NCBI RefSeq assembly: GCF_014651015.1
Contig: NZ_BMWB01000003.1
Coordinates: 244,847-308,846 of the forward strand
Length of the DNA stretch: 64,000 nt
DNA from: Streptomyces xantholiticus
Lineage (GTDB): Bacteria; Actinomycetota; Actinomycetes; Streptomycetales; Streptomycetaceae
Direction of reading: 5' to 3'
The first letter of the stretch is position 1. Every line of letters begins with the position of its first letter. Made by a program: the position numbers and the translations under genes. This document shows positions 42,560 to 52,995 of the stretch, in pieces. The notes under the pieces were generated by a model. That model had not been told where the DNA came from and did no database searches. It saw only the letters and a program-made list of their open reading frames with translations.

Positions 42560-42805
42560 TCAGCGGCGCAGCCGCAGATGGAGTAGGCCACAGAGCCTCC
42601 GTCGGCGGCATTCGCACCGTATGATCGGGGGACACCATCCGGCATGACGGATCGGAGGTTGGGGAATCTACGCCTCAGCACCCCGATCGGGCATGGCGGC
42701 CCGGACTGGCGTTTGCGAGAGGGCGGGTTTCACGGGGGCGGATCCCTGCCTATCCTGAAAGGGCCGCAACCGGTCGTCCCCGCGACCGACGACGAGGAGG
42801 ACTCC

Positions 42806-43207
42806 GTGCCGCTCTCGGAGCACGAGCAGCGAATGCTCGAGCAGATGGAGCGAGCGCTGTACGCCGAAGATCCCAAGTTCGCGACAGCGCTTGAGGGAAG
42901 CGGGCTGCGTACGTACACCCGGCGACGGGTCTACCAGGCAGTCGCAGGCTTCCTGGTGGGTATCGCGCTCCTCATGGCCGGAATGGTCGCCCAGCAGATC
43001 TGGATCAGTGTGGTGGGCTTCCTCGTGATGCTCGGCTGTGCGGTTCTCGCGGTCACGGGCTGGCGCAAAGCGCCCAAGCCAGGCGAACAACAGGCCTCCG
43101 GTGGGCAGGGACGTCGAAGGTCGCACCAGCACAGATCGATGATGAACCGGATCGAGGAGCGGTGGCAGCGACGCCGCGACGAACAGGGCGGTCAGGGCGG
43201 CCACTGA
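42806..43207 (+). CDS. DUF3040 membrane protein
   Basis: A 133-aa protein of DUF3040. The opening PLSEHEQRMLEQMERALYAE and DPKFATAL are the family signature, and two membrane segments follow (AVAGFLVGIALLMAGMVAQQ, WISVVGFLVMLGCAVLAVTG). The C-terminus is basic (RRRSHQHRSMMNRIEERWQRRR). GTG start with GAGGAGG 5 nt upstream. A DUF3040 gene (Rv2169c, from memory) precedes the mycobacterial dcw cluster too. A role linked to cell-wall growth is a guess from position. Confidence 0.88.
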   Translation: MPLSEHEQRMLEQMERALYAEDPKFATALEGSGLRTYTRRRVYQAVAGFLVGIALLMAGMVAQQIWISVVGFLVMLGCAVLAVTGWRKAPKPGEQQASGGQGRRRSHQHRSMMNRIEERWQRRRDEQGGQGGH

Positions 43208-43237
43208 GCCGTTCGAAGCCACGACCCGGCAAGAACC

Positions 43238-43289
43238 CGACTATGCGTGAGGGGCGACGCTTTCGAGCGTCGCCCCTCACGCATAGTCG
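43238..43289. terminator. 24-bp bidirectional hairpin terminator with UUCG loop
   Basis: Perfect 24-bp stem, arms 43238-43261 and 43266-43289, with the tetraloop TTCG. It separates the convergent DUF3040 gene and the TgpA operon, 31 nt after the former and 120 nt from the latter. It is symmetric, so it can serve both strands. Confidence 0.9.
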
Positions 43290-43408
43290 CGTTCACCAGT
43301 GGTCCCGGGCGGCTCTGACGCGTACTTCCGGAGGTGCTCCGGGGCCCTGGACCGCAGCGACGGCTCCCCGGCCGGGGCGCGCCCGGCCCAGGAGCCTTCC
43401 CGAGCGTG

Positions 43409-45931
43409 TCAGCCCCGCTGCCGCGACGGACGGCGCAGAGTCTGCGCCCAGCGGTCCAGCCGGAGCCGCCGCACGTTCCACCGGTCCGTGACGGCCGACC
43501 AGCGCTCCGTCAGGGCCCACACGAACCGGACCGAGGAGCGGGGCAGCAGAAGGGCCCGCATCCGGGTCCAGAAGCCCACACCGTCGATCAGCCCCGCCTG
43601 AATCCGCCGGGCGTCCTCCCGGAGACCTGTGCCGGAACGCGGTACGGGTGCGTAAAGGACCTGCTCCACGGAGCGGGCCATCCGGTGCACGGCCGCCGCC
43701 GGCTCGTCCTGCAGTTTGCCGAGCCGCACGATGCGCGCAGCCGCCTTGCGCGGCGTCAGCGAATCGTCGGGCAGGATGCCGACGTCCCACGCGGAGTCGG
43801 TGACCTCCTGCCACGCCGCCAGCGTCCGACCCGCCTCGGCCGCGGTGGTTCGCCCGGCGCCCGCCCCGTCGAGGTTCACGGCAGCGCTGCCGGGGGAGTC
43901 CGCGCCCGAAGGGGGCTGACCCGGCTCCTCCTTCGCCGGCCCGCGCACGGACCCGGCCAGGCGCCGGGTCCGGGTCACGACCCGCCACAGCAGCGGCACC
44001 GACAGCAGCAGCAGTCCCGCCGCGACGCCGAAGGCGGTCAGAAGTACCGTCCCCACCGAGGAGTCGTCGGCCTGCGGCGGCTGCACATCACGCGGCTCGG
44101 CCGCGCCGCACTGGCCCAGTTGCCTTTCCTGCCGGGGACAGGCGTCCTGCGGCCGCTCCGACTGCTCGGGTGCGACGGAAGCACCCGCCTCCGGCTGCGC
44201 CGGATCCGAGGGACCGCCGACGGGCGTCTGCTCCTGGGTGTACTCGGGCCTGAACCCACGGCTCGGTGTCGGTTCGAAACGGGTCCACCCCACGCCCTCG
44301 AAGTACAGCTCGGGCCAGGCATGGGCATCGCGCAGACCGACCGACACCGCGCCGTCCGACTGAGTGGCACCCGGCTGGAAGCCCACCGCAACCCGGGCCG
44401 GGATGCCCAGCGTGCGGGCCATCGCGGCCATCGAGAAGGAGAAGTGGACGCAGAAGCCCTCCTTCTGCTTCAGGAACCGGCTGATCGCGGTCACACCCGT
44501 GCCCGACCGGACGTCGGTGTTGTACGTGAAGCCGCCGTCGACCGAGAACCAGTCCTCGAGCTTCTTCGCCCGCTCGTAGTCGTTGGCGGCGCCCTTGGTC
44601 ACCGTGAGCGCTGTCTGCCTGACGTCGTCCGGCAGCGCCTCGGGGACCCTGGTGTACTCGTGCAGCAGCGCCGCGGGCGCCGGGGACGCCGCGGCCAGCT
44701 GCTCCTGGGTCGGTTTCACGATCAGGCTGTTGACCGAGTACTGCACGCCGGCCGTGGTCTGGTCGCGGTCGCCGACCAGCGTCCGCCCCGCGGGCTCGTA
44801 GCGCCAGCGGCCGTCGATGGCCACCGTCGTCGCCGGATAGGGCATCGGCAGCCAGTTCTGTTTGTACGAACCGGCCGCGGACAAATTGGTCTTGACCTCG
44901 GTGACCTGGACCGCCGGGCTCAGCCCGGTCGGCTCCGGCAGCCGCTCCGGCACATTGGTGACCTTGCGCTCCGAGGACCGCCACGAGGTGCCGTCGAACC
45001 GGTCGAGAGCCAGAATCCGCAGATACATGTCCTGGTTGCCGGGCGCGTTGCTGCGGTACCGCAGCACCTCACGGTTCTGTGGCTGGTTCAGATTGTCCTG
45101 CAGCGATACCAGGGGGTTGACGGCCGAGATCGTGCCGCCACCGCCGCCGATCCCGCCACCTGGGCCGTTGCCCACGCCGCCGATCAGTCCGCCGTCCAGG
45201 GCGGGCAGCGCCGCCGGCACCACGAGGGCGACGCCGAGCGCGAGCACACCGATCCTGCGGCCGGCGCGCACCGGCGCCTGCGGCCGGCCTTCCGAACGGT
45301 CGAAGCCGCCCGCCGAACGCTTGCGGGCCGTCGTGGCCCCGCCGAACACCCGGCCCCACTGGGACAGCCGGTCACGGCCCTCCGCGAGCAGCAGCACCAG
45401 GTAGCCGGAGGCCGCCAGCAGGAACCACAGCCGGCTGGCGCCACCGCCGGACAGCCCGGCGGCCACCGAGTAGAGCGCCAGCAGCGGCAGACCGGCCGGG
45501 GCCGCGCTGCGGAAGGTCACCGCGAGCGCGTCGACCGCGAGACCGATCACCAGCACGCCGCCGACCACCATCAGTCTGATGCCGTCGGTCCCCGGGGCCG
45601 GGATCGCGTATCTGCCCACGTCGTCGGCGCCGGCCCGTAGCAGCTCGCCCAACCGGGCGACCGAGTCCGGTCCCGGCAGCACACCGAGGAACGCCTGACC
45701 GCGGGCGAAGACGAGGGTGAGCGCCAGCAGGGTGACCAGCGCCTGCACCGCCACGGTCAGCGGCCTGGCCAGCGGCACCCGCCTGGCGAGTGCGCCGACA
45801 CCGGTCTGGATCGCCAGGAGGAACGCCGCCTGGAACATCCAGTTGGGAGGATCGACCAGCGGCAGCAGGGCTCCCGCTGCCATCAGCGTGGCAGCGAAGG
45901 CGCACACCGCAAGCCTTCCGCGACCGCTCAT
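43409..45931 (-). CDS. TgpA-like transglutaminase membrane protein
   Basis: An 840-aa membrane protein of the TgpA/DUF3488 type. About six segments cover the first 230 residues. A large periplasm-side domain carries a transglutaminase core with Cys in EGFCVHFSFSMAAMARTLG, His in RDAHAWPELYF and Asp/Glu in VGWTRFEPTP. A late membrane segment (VLLTAFGVAAGLLLLSVPLLW) precedes a cytoplasmic DUF4129 tail. Last gene of the MoxR-DUF58-TgpA operon, starting on an ATGA overlap with DUF58. Confidence 0.9.
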   Translation of the reverse strand: MSGRGRLAVCAFAATLMAAGALLPLVDPPNWMFQAAFLLAIQTGVGALARRVPLARPLTVAVQALVTLLALTLVFARGQAFLGVLPGPDSVARLGELLRAGADDVGRYAIPAPGTDGIRLMVVGGVLVIGLAVDALAVTFRSAAPAGLPLLALYSVAAGLSGGGASRLWFLLAASGYLVLLLAEGRDRLSQWGRVFGGATTARKRSAGGFDRSEGRPQAPVRAGRRIGVLALGVALVVPAALPALDGGLIGGVGNGPGGGIGGGGGTISAVNPLVSLQDNLNQPQNREVLRYRSNAPGNQDMYLRILALDRFDGTSWRSSERKVTNVPERLPEPTGLSPAVQVTEVKTNLSAAGSYKQNWLPMPYPATTVAIDGRWRYEPAGRTLVGDRDQTTAGVQYSVNSLIVKPTQEQLAAASPAPAALLHEYTRVPEALPDDVRQTALTVTKGAANDYERAKKLEDWFSVDGGFTYNTDVRSGTGVTAISRFLKQKEGFCVHFSFSMAAMARTLGIPARVAVGFQPGATQSDGAVSVGLRDAHAWPELYFEGVGWTRFEPTPSRGFRPEYTQEQTPVGGPSDPAQPEAGASVAPEQSERPQDACPRQERQLGQCGAAEPRDVQPPQADDSSVGTVLLTAFGVAAGLLLLSVPLLWRVVTRTRRLAGSVRGPAKEEPGQPPSGADSPGSAAVNLDGAGAGRTTAAEAGRTLAAWQEVTDSAWDVGILPDDSLTPRKAAARIVRLGKLQDEPAAAVHRMARSVEQVLYAPVPRSGTGLREDARRIQAGLIDGVGFWTRMRALLLPRSSVRFVWALTERWSAVTDRWNVRRLRLDRWAQTLRRPSRQRG

Positions 45932-47291
45932 GACCAACCTCCCGAGAAACCGTACGCACCGGCGCCGGGTGACTCGGTGCCTTGCCGCGCCGCCTGCTCC
46001 CACAGATCCGCGAGCCGCGTGCCGGGCGCCACGGCGAGCGCGGTCCAGCCGGCCTCGCGCAGCTGCCGCAACCGCTCTTCGACCGGGGCGGGCACCGAGC
46101 CGCCGCTCAGCCACGTACCGCTGTCGAGTACGAAGGCGACCGCGGAACCGGTGCTCCGGCGCATCCGGGCCGCCAGAGCCGTCTGTTCGTCGTCGAGATC
46201 GCCGAGGAAGGCGATCAGCAGCCCTTCGTTCCCGCCGCGCAGCACGTCGTGCGAGCGGGACAGACCCGCTCCGTCGGAGTGGTCCACGACGGAGAGCGTG
46301 TCCATCATCAGCCCGGCGGACTCCGCGGACTCCTGCGAGGAACCGGCGAATCCCTCGGTGCCCTGGTCGGGCACGGAACTTCCGGTGTCCGTCAGTAGCC
46401 GCACGGTGAAGCCCTGCTCCATCAGGTGCATCAGGGCGGAGGCCGCGCCGGACACCGCCCACTCGAACGCCGAGTCGGGCCCCGCCCCTTGATAGGCCAC
46501 CCGCCGGGTGTCCAGCAGCACGGTGCACCGGGGACGCTGCGGCTGCTCCTCGCGCCGCACCATCAGCTCCCCGTACCGCGCGGTGGAGCGCCAGTGCACC
46601 CGGCGCAGGTCGTCGCCGTAGCGGTAGGCGCGCGGGATGATGTCGTCGTCGCCGGCCAGGGCGAGTGAGCGCCGGCGGCCGTCGCCGTAGCCGGAGGCCT
46701 CACCGGCCAGCCGCACCGCGGGCAGGGACTCGGTGCGCGGCACGACGGTGAGGGTGTCGAACGCGCTGAAGGAGCGGGTGAGTTCGCACATGCCGAACGG
46801 GTCGGTGAGCCGCAGCTGGAGCGGCCCCAGCGGATAACGGCCCCGCAGATCCGAGCGGACCCGGTAGGAGACCTCGCGCCGCCCGCCCGCCTCGACCCGG
46901 TCGAGCACGAACCGGGGCCGCGGGCCCAGCACGTACGGCACGTGGTCCTGGAGCATCAGCAGCCCCGTCGGCATCCGCGAGACGTTGTCCATGCGCAGAT
47001 GGACCCGTGCCTCCGAGCCGGAGGGCACCCGGCCGGGCGAGAGCCGCCGGCTGGCCGCGACCCGGTAGCGCGTCCGGTACAGCACGACCACGCAGATCAG
47101 CGGCAGCCCGGCGAGCAGCAGCCCGACCCGCAGCAGGTCGCTCTGGCCGAGGACATAGGCGCAGACCGCGGCCGCAACACCGGCGGCGAGGAACGAGCGG
47201 CCGCGGGTGGTGAGCCCGCCGAGCGCCGAGCGCAGCCCGCCGCCGTTCCTGCCTTCCGGACCCGGCGAGGCGGCGGGCCCTTCAGACGTCA

Positions 47292-47295
<4 letters not shown>
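45928..47295 (-). CDS. DUF58 (von Willebrand-like) membrane protein
   Basis: A 455-aa DUF58 protein. Two hydrophobic segments near the N-terminus (SFLAAGVAAAVCAYVLGQS, VGLLLAGLPLICVVVLY) precede the DUF58 core with DDIIPRAYRYGDDLRRVHWRS, VLLDTRRVAYQ and FLGDLDDEQTALAARM. DUF58 partners MoxR ATPases and TgpA proteins throughout bacteria. GTG 47295 gives a GTGA overlap with moxR; ATG 47292 is the alternative. Middle gene of its operon. Confidence 0.9.
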
Positions 47296-48338
<1,043 letters not shown>

Positions 48339-48407
48339 CCGGCCCTCCTCGGCCCTTTCATAGGGCCGGTGCACAACAGAGGCACGGCCCACCCCGGAAC
48401 ACGGGAC

Positions 48408-48436
48408 ACGTGCTTCCGGAAGGTCCGGAAGCACGT
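48408..48436 (-). terminator. 13-bp hairpin after carbonic anhydrase gene
   Basis: ACGTGCTTCCGGA (48408-48420), loop AGG, complement at 48424-48436. It lies about 100 nt past the minus-strand carbonic anhydrase stop and 70 nt before moxR, so it may end the former transcript or shape the latter's leader. Confidence 0.6.
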
Positions 48437-48535
48437 CCCACACGCATTCTTGTTCGCGTTCCCGCGTTGTGTCACTTGCCTGTGGACAACCGAGCGGGAT
48501 ATGTCGGGGTTGAGCCGTTTCATCAGGTGCCCAGC

Positions 48536-49081
48536 TCACCGAGCGGGGTCGATCTCCCTCAGCAGCCCCGTGGTGACGTCGAAGACGAAGCCGCGGACGT
48601 CGTCGGCGTGCAGCAGGAACGGCGAGGTGCGCACCCGCTGCATCGACTGCCGCACGTCCTGGTCGACGTCGCGGAACGCCTCGACCGCCCACGCGGGCCG
48701 CTGTCCGACCTCCTCCTCCAGTTCGATACGGAAATCCTCGGTGAGGCTCTCGAGGCCGCAGCCGGTGTGGTGCACGAGGATCACGCTGCGGGTGCCCAGT
48801 GCCCGCTGGCTGATGGTGAGGGAGCGGATCACGTCGTCGGTCACCACGCCGCCGGCGTTGCGGATCGTGTGGCAGTCACCCAGCTCGAGCCCCAGCGCCG
48901 CGTGCAGGTCGAGCCGGGCGTCCATGCAGGCCACCACGGCGACCTTGAGTACCGGGCGGGCGTCCATCCCAGGGTCCTGGAATTCTGCGGCGTACTGCCG
49001 GTTCGCTTCGACGAGACGATCAGTGACGGTGCCACCGGTGTGTACGGTCGCTGTGGCGGGCTGGTGCGCAGAAGTCGACAT
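48536..49081 (-). CDS. Beta-class carbonic anhydrase
   Basis: A 181-aa zinc enzyme interconverting CO2 and bicarbonate. Zinc ligands are in VVACMDARLDL (Cys, with the Asp-Arg dyad) and LVHHTGCGLES (His and Cys). It is of the short beta-CA type common in actinobacteria. Start ATG 49081. Divergent from the dcw operon, whose promoter lies in the 273-nt gap between. Function in the dcw context is unclear. Confidence 0.9.
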   Translation of the reverse strand: MSTSAHQPATATVHTGGTVTDRLVEANRQYAAEFQDPGMDARPVLKVAVVACMDARLDLHAALGLELGDCHTIRNAGGVVTDDVIRSLTISQRALGTRSVILVHHTGCGLESLTEDFRIELEEEVGQRPAWAVEAFRDVDQDVRQSMQRVRTSPFLLHADDVRGFVFDVTTGLLREIDPAR

Positions 49082-49210
49082 GCAACGAAGGTAACGGTCA
49101 CCGATCGACCCGGCCCGGTGTGAGGGGGGACAAAAGAACGTCAACGACCCGTGCTGTGAGGTAACCCACAAGCCTGACACGGTGGTCCGTGCGACGCGCC
49201 AGCCGGTTGA

Positions 49211-49238
49211 TTGACCGGCCGGACCAGTGCACTAAAGT
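49211..49238 (+). promoter_or_regulatory. Candidate promoter of the dcw operon
   Basis: TTGACC (49211-49216) and TAAAGT (49233-49238) with a 16-nt spacer lie in the gap before rsmH. Initiation near 49245 would give a leader of about 110 nt. An inverted repeat CCGGT / ACCGG (49203-49218) overlaps the -35 box. No MraZ site series and no mraZ gene are present. Confidence 0.5.
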
Positions 49239-49354
49239 GACGCGAAGTTCACGGACACCACCCACACAACCGGTGGTTTCCCGCACAATTCCCCGCGTGT
49301 GCGGCGTACGCACGGCCCGGCCATGACCCGCCCGCGCCGGATCTGAGAGGGCGC

Positions 49355-50311
49355 ATGAGCCAGACCCGACACGTCCCGGTGATGCTCCAGCGGTGCCTGG
49401 ACATGCTGGCCCCCGCGCTGCAGGAGCCGGGTGGGGTCGTCGTCGACTGCACCCTCGGCCTCGGCGGGCACAGCGAGGCCCTGCTCGAACGCTTCCCCGG
49501 GACACGGCTCGTCGGGCTCGACCGGGACAAGGAGGCGCTGCGCCTCTCCCGTGAGCGGCTCGCCCCGTTCGCCGAGCGGGCGACCCTGGTGCACGCCGTG
49601 TACGACGAGCTCCCCGAGGTCCTCGCCCGCCTCGGCATCCCCCGCGTCCAGGGGGTGCTGTTCGACCTCGGCGTCTCCTCCATGCAGCTCGACGAGGCCG
49701 ACCGGGGTTTCGCCTATGCCCAGGACGCCCCGCTCGACATGCGCATGGACCAGACCACCGGCGTCAGCGCCGCCGAGGTCCTCAACACCTACCCCGCCGG
49801 CGAACTCGTGCGGATCCTGCGCGCGTACGGCGAGGAGAAGCAGGCCAAGCGGATCGTGTCCGCCATCGTGCGGGAGCGCGACAAGGAGCCCTTCACCAAC
49901 AGTGCCCGGCTCGTCGAGGTCATCCGTGACGCACTGCCCCAGGCCGCCAAACGGACCGGCGGGAACCCGGCCAAGCGCACCTTCCAGGCCCTGCGCATCG
50001 AGGTGAACGGCGAGCTGTCCGTGCTCGAGCGGGCCGTTCCCGCCGCGGTCTCGGCGCTCGCCGTCGGCGGGCGGATCGCCGTCCTGTCCTACCACTCCCT
50101 CGAGGACCGGCTGGTCAAGCACGTGTTCGCGGCCGGTGCCGCGAACACCGCCCCGCCCGGACTGCCCGTCGTCCCCGAGCAGTACCAGCCCAGGCTGAAA
50201 CTGCTGACCCGTGGAGCGGAGCTGCCCACCGAGGAAGAGGTCGCGCAGAACCGCCGCGCGGCTCCGGCGCGTCTGAGGGGGGCTCAGCGCATCCGGGAGG
50301 ACGTGGCGTGA
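49355..50311 (+). CDS. rsmH: 16S rRNA m4C1402 methyltransferase
   Basis: RsmH/MraW (318 aa), which methylates N4 of C1402 in 16S rRNA. The opening [15 protein letters not shown] and SAM motif [15 protein letters not shown] are diagnostic, with [18 protein letters not shown] and the C-terminal [10 protein letters not shown] and [13 protein letters not shown]. It is first in the dcw operon, where mraZ usually precedes it; mraZ is missing. ftsL starts 55 nt after it. Confidence 0.95.
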   Translation: MSQTRHVPVMLQRCLDMLAPALQEPGGVVVDCTLGLGGHSEALLERFPGTRLVGLDRDKEALRLSRERLAPFAERATLVHAVYDELPEVLARLGIPRVQGVLFDLGVSSMQLDEADRGFAYAQDAPLDMRMDQTTGVSAAEVLNTYPAGELVRILRAYGEEKQAKRIVSAIVRERDKEPFTNSARLVEVIRDALPQAAKRTGGNPAKRTFQALRIEVNGELSVLERAVPAAVSALAVGGRIAVLSYHSLEDRLVKHVFAAGAANTAPPGLPVVPEQYQPRLKLLTRGAELPTEEEVAQNRRAAPARLRGAQRIREDVA

Positions 50312-50366
50312 CCGCAGCGGGCCAGGAGAGGCGCACGGCCGACGGAGCAGTGAAGGGAAGGACACC

Positions 50367-50993
50367 TTGAGCACACCGGCCAAGCAGCTGAAGGGAAGGG
50401 CCGCGCAACTCGCGCGGCTGATGCCGTCGGGCCCGAGCACCGCGGCCCGCGCACCCTTCGTCCTGCTGGTCGTGCTCATCCTGTCCGGCGGGCTGATCAC
50501 GCTTCTGCTGCTGAACTCCTCGCTCAGCCAGGGCTCATTCGAGCTCAGCGAGCTCAAGAGGAAGACCACCGAGCTCACCGACGAGCAGCAGGCGCTGCAG
50601 CGGGACGTGGACCGTCACTCGGCCCCCGACGCCCTGGAACGGCGCGCCCGCGAACTCGGCATGGTGCCCGGCGGCGGCCCCGCCTTCCTCGGCCCGGACG
50701 GCAAGGTGCTCGGTGTACCGCAGAAGGCGACCGCGGAGCCCCTTCCGCCCGCGCCGGAGCCGTCGCAGACGGCGACCACCGAGCCCTCCACCTCGCCGGA
50801 CGCCTCCGCCCCGCCGGACGCCTCCGCCCCGCCGGACGCCTCCGCCTCGCCGTCCGCCTCCCTCGGGCCGGACGCAGCCGTCACCGCGCGGACGCAGGGG
50901 TACTCCGGACCGCCCGCCGCGCCCGAGGCCCCCGGTCCCCCACCCTCCTCCCGTACGTCCCCGCAGCCGAACCCGACGATCCCCGGCAGGTGA
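50367..50993 (+). CDS. ftsL: Septum protein FtsL, with long C-terminal tail
   Basis: Bitopic divisome protein (208 aa). One membrane segment (VLLVVLILSGGLITLLLLN, about 33-52) is followed by a short coiled coil (SLSQGSFELSELKRKTTELT). The rest from about residue 110 is a Pro/Ala/Ser-rich extracellular tail with a PDASAP repeat. It bridges FtsQ and FtsI-FtsW. TTG start with GGAAGGA 5 nt upstream; ATG is absent in frame. The overall length is roughly double that of proteobacterial FtsL because of the tail. Confidence 0.87.
   Translation: MSTPAKQLKGRAAQLARLMPSGPSTAARAPFVLLVVLILSGGLITLLLLNSSLSQGSFELSELKRKTTELTDEQQALQRDVDRHSAPDALERRARELGMVPGGGPAFLGPDGKVLGVPQKATAEPLPPAPEPSQTATTEPSTSPDASAPPDASAPPDASASPSASLGPDAAVTARTQGYSGPPAAPEAPGPPPSSRTSPQPNPTIPGR
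50796..50849 (+). repeat. 18-nt tandem repeat in ftsL tail
   Basis: CCGGACGCCTCCGCCCCG occurs at 50796-50813 and 50814-50831, and with one change at 50832-50849. It encodes PDASAP units. Repeat number probably varies between strains. Confidence 0.9.
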
Positions 50994-50997
50994 CGCA

Positions 50998-52980
50998 GTG
51001 CCCCCCAAGGAACCACCGCGGCGCCGTGTGCCAGGCCCGGCACGACGGCCCTCCGCGCAGTCCCCCCAGCGCTCCGTACAGCGGTCCGGGCAGCGCCCCG
51101 CCGCCCGCAGGCCGGCACGCGACGCCCGGCGCCCGGCGCCCCGTCGCGTCCGGCTCGGCAGCCCGCGCCCCAGGCTGAGGCTGGTCAGCCTCGGCCTCAC
51201 CCTGGTCATGCTCGCGTTCGTGGTCCGGCTGCTTCAGGTGCAGGCCGTCGACGCGAGCGCCTATGCGGCCAAGGCGGAGAAGAACCGCTACCTCAGCCAC
51301 ACGCTCGCCGCCGAACGCGGCGAGATCACCGACCGCGCCGGGATCGCGCTGGCCACCAGCGTCGACGCCCACGACATCACGGCCGACCCGAAGATGTTCA
51401 CGCCGAACGAGAGCAAGTCGCCCAACGCGCCGGAACAGGCCGCGCAGCTGCTCGCCCCCATCCTGGGCAAGGAGCCCGCCGAGCTCGCCAAGAAGCTCAA
51501 GAAGCCCGGCTCCCGCTACGCCGTGCTGGCCCGCCGCCAGACCCCGCAGGTGTGGAACCAGATCAAGGACCTCAAGGGCGTCTACGCGGAGAAGGCCGCC
51601 GCCGACAAACGCAGGGGCGGCCCCGGGGCCAACGTACTGGCCGGTGTCTTCCAGGAACCCAGCAGCAAGCGCGTCTACCCCAACGGCGATCTCGCCGCCG
51701 GGATACTGGGCTTCGTCAACGCGGCCAACCGCGGCGGCGCCGGCATCGAGTCCATGCTCGACGAGACGCTCGCCGGCAAGGACGGCACGATCACCTACGC
51801 CCAGTCCGGCGGCCGCCGCGTGCCCACCGCCACCTCCCGCGAGGTGCCCGCCGTCCCCGGCTCCGACGTCGAGCTCACCATCGACCGCGACATCCAGTGG
51901 GCCGCTCAGCAGGCCATGGAGGAGCAGGTCCAGAAGTCGAAGGCCGACCGCGGTTACGTCATCGTGCAGAACACCCGCACCGGCGAGATCCTCGCCATGG
52001 CCAACGCCCCCGGCTACGACCCGGGCGACCTCGGCACCATCACCCCCGGCACGCTCGGCAACGCCGCGCTGCAGGACGCGTTCGAACCCGGATCCACCGC
52101 CAAGGTGATGTCCATGGCCGCCGTGCTCGAGGAGAAGAAGGCCACCCCCGGCACCCATGTCGTCGTCCCCAACCGGCTCCACCGCGGCGACCGGCTCTTC
52201 AAGGACGACATCGACCACCCCACCTGGTACCTCACCCTCAACGGCGTCCTCGCCAAGTCCAGCAACATCGGCACGATCCTGGCCACCGGTCAGCTCGGGA
52301 AGACCCAGCCGGAGGCCAACCGGGTGCTCCACTCCTATCTGCGCAAGTTCGGCATGGGCAGCCCGACCGGACTCGGCTACCCGGGCGAGACCCCGGGCAT
52401 CCTCGCGCAGCCGCACGACTGGTCCACCTCGCAGCAGTACACGATCCCCTTCGGCCAGGGCCTGTCGATCAACGCCATGCAGGCGGCCTCCGTGTACTCG
52501 ACCATCGCCAACGGCGGCGTACGCATCGAACCCACACTGGTCCGCGGCACCAGGGGCCCGGACGGGCGTTTCACCCCTGCAGAGGAGCCGGAGAAGACCC
52601 GGGTCGTCGGCGAGAAGACCGCCCGGACCCTCGCCACCATGCTCGAGTCGGTCGTCGACGACGAGGAGGGCACCGGAACCAAGGCCCGCATTCCCGGCTA
52701 CCGCGTCGCGGGCAAGACCGGAACGGCCAACCGCGTAGACCCCGAACTGGGCGTCTACAAGGGCTACACCGCCTCCTTCGCCGGCTTCGCACCGGCCGAC
52801 GACCCGCAGATCACCGTCTACTGCGCCATCCAGAACCCCACCAGGGGCAGCTACTTCGGCGGACAGATCTGCGGACCCATCTACCAAAAGGTCATGGCGT
52901 TCGCGCTCAAGACCCTGCAGGTCGCCCCGACCGGCAAGGGCCCCGCCAAACTGCCCGTGACCTTCGAACCCGGCGAGTGA
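50998..52980 (+). CDS. ftsI: Division transpeptidase FtsI (PBP3)
   Basis: Class B penicillin-binding protein (660 aa) for septal peptidoglycan cross-linking. An Arg/Pro-rich N-terminal cytoplasmic region of about 57 residues precedes the membrane anchor (LRLVSLGLTLVMLAFVVRLL). A PBP dimerisation domain follows, then the transpeptidase with catalytic Ser366 in EPGSTAKVM, SSN in KSSNIG and KTG in GKTGTAN. GTG start is 4 nt past ftsL. In Streptomyces it is required for sporulation septa rather than viability. Confidence 0.93.
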   Translation: MPPKEPPRRRVPGPARRPSAQSPQRSVQRSGQRPAARRPARDARRPAPRRVRLGSPRPRLRLVSLGLTLVMLAFVVRLLQVQAVDASAYAAKAEKNRYLSHTLAAERGEITDRAGIALATSVDAHDITADPKMFTPNESKSPNAPEQAAQLLAPILGKEPAELAKKLKKPGSRYAVLARRQTPQVWNQIKDLKGVYAEKAAADKRRGGPGANVLAGVFQEPSSKRVYPNGDLAAGILGFVNAANRGGAGIESMLDETLAGKDGTITYAQSGGRRVPTATSREVPAVPGSDVELTIDRDIQWAAQQAMEEQVQKSKADRGYVIVQNTRTGEILAMANAPGYDPGDLGTITPGTLGNAALQDAFEPGSTAKVMSMAAVLEEKKATPGTHVVVPNRLHRGDRLFKDDIDHPTWYLTLNGVLAKSSNIGTILATGQLGKTQPEANRVLHSYLRKFGMGSPTGLGYPGETPGILAQPHDWSTSQQYTIPFGQGLSINAMQAASVYSTIANGGVRIEPTLVRGTRGPDGRFTPAEEPEKTRVVGEKTARTLATMLESVVDDEEGTGTKARIPGYRVAGKTGTANRVDPELGVYKGYTASFAGFAPADDPQITVYCAIQNPTRGSYFGGQICGPIYQKVMAFALKTLQVAPTGKGPAKLPVTFEPGE

Positions 52981-52995
52981 CCGGAGGTACCACCA

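Noticed and set aside
42560..42805. Small gene between the methyltransferase and DUF3040 genes
   Set aside because: The frame that runs into DUF3040 from 42644 lacks a ribosome site and its upstream residues match nothing; the GTG at 42806 has a strong one.
50881..52881. Long minus-strand frame antisense to ftsI
   Set aside because: Low-complexity Gly/Val/Asp-rich translation; ftsI covers it completely.
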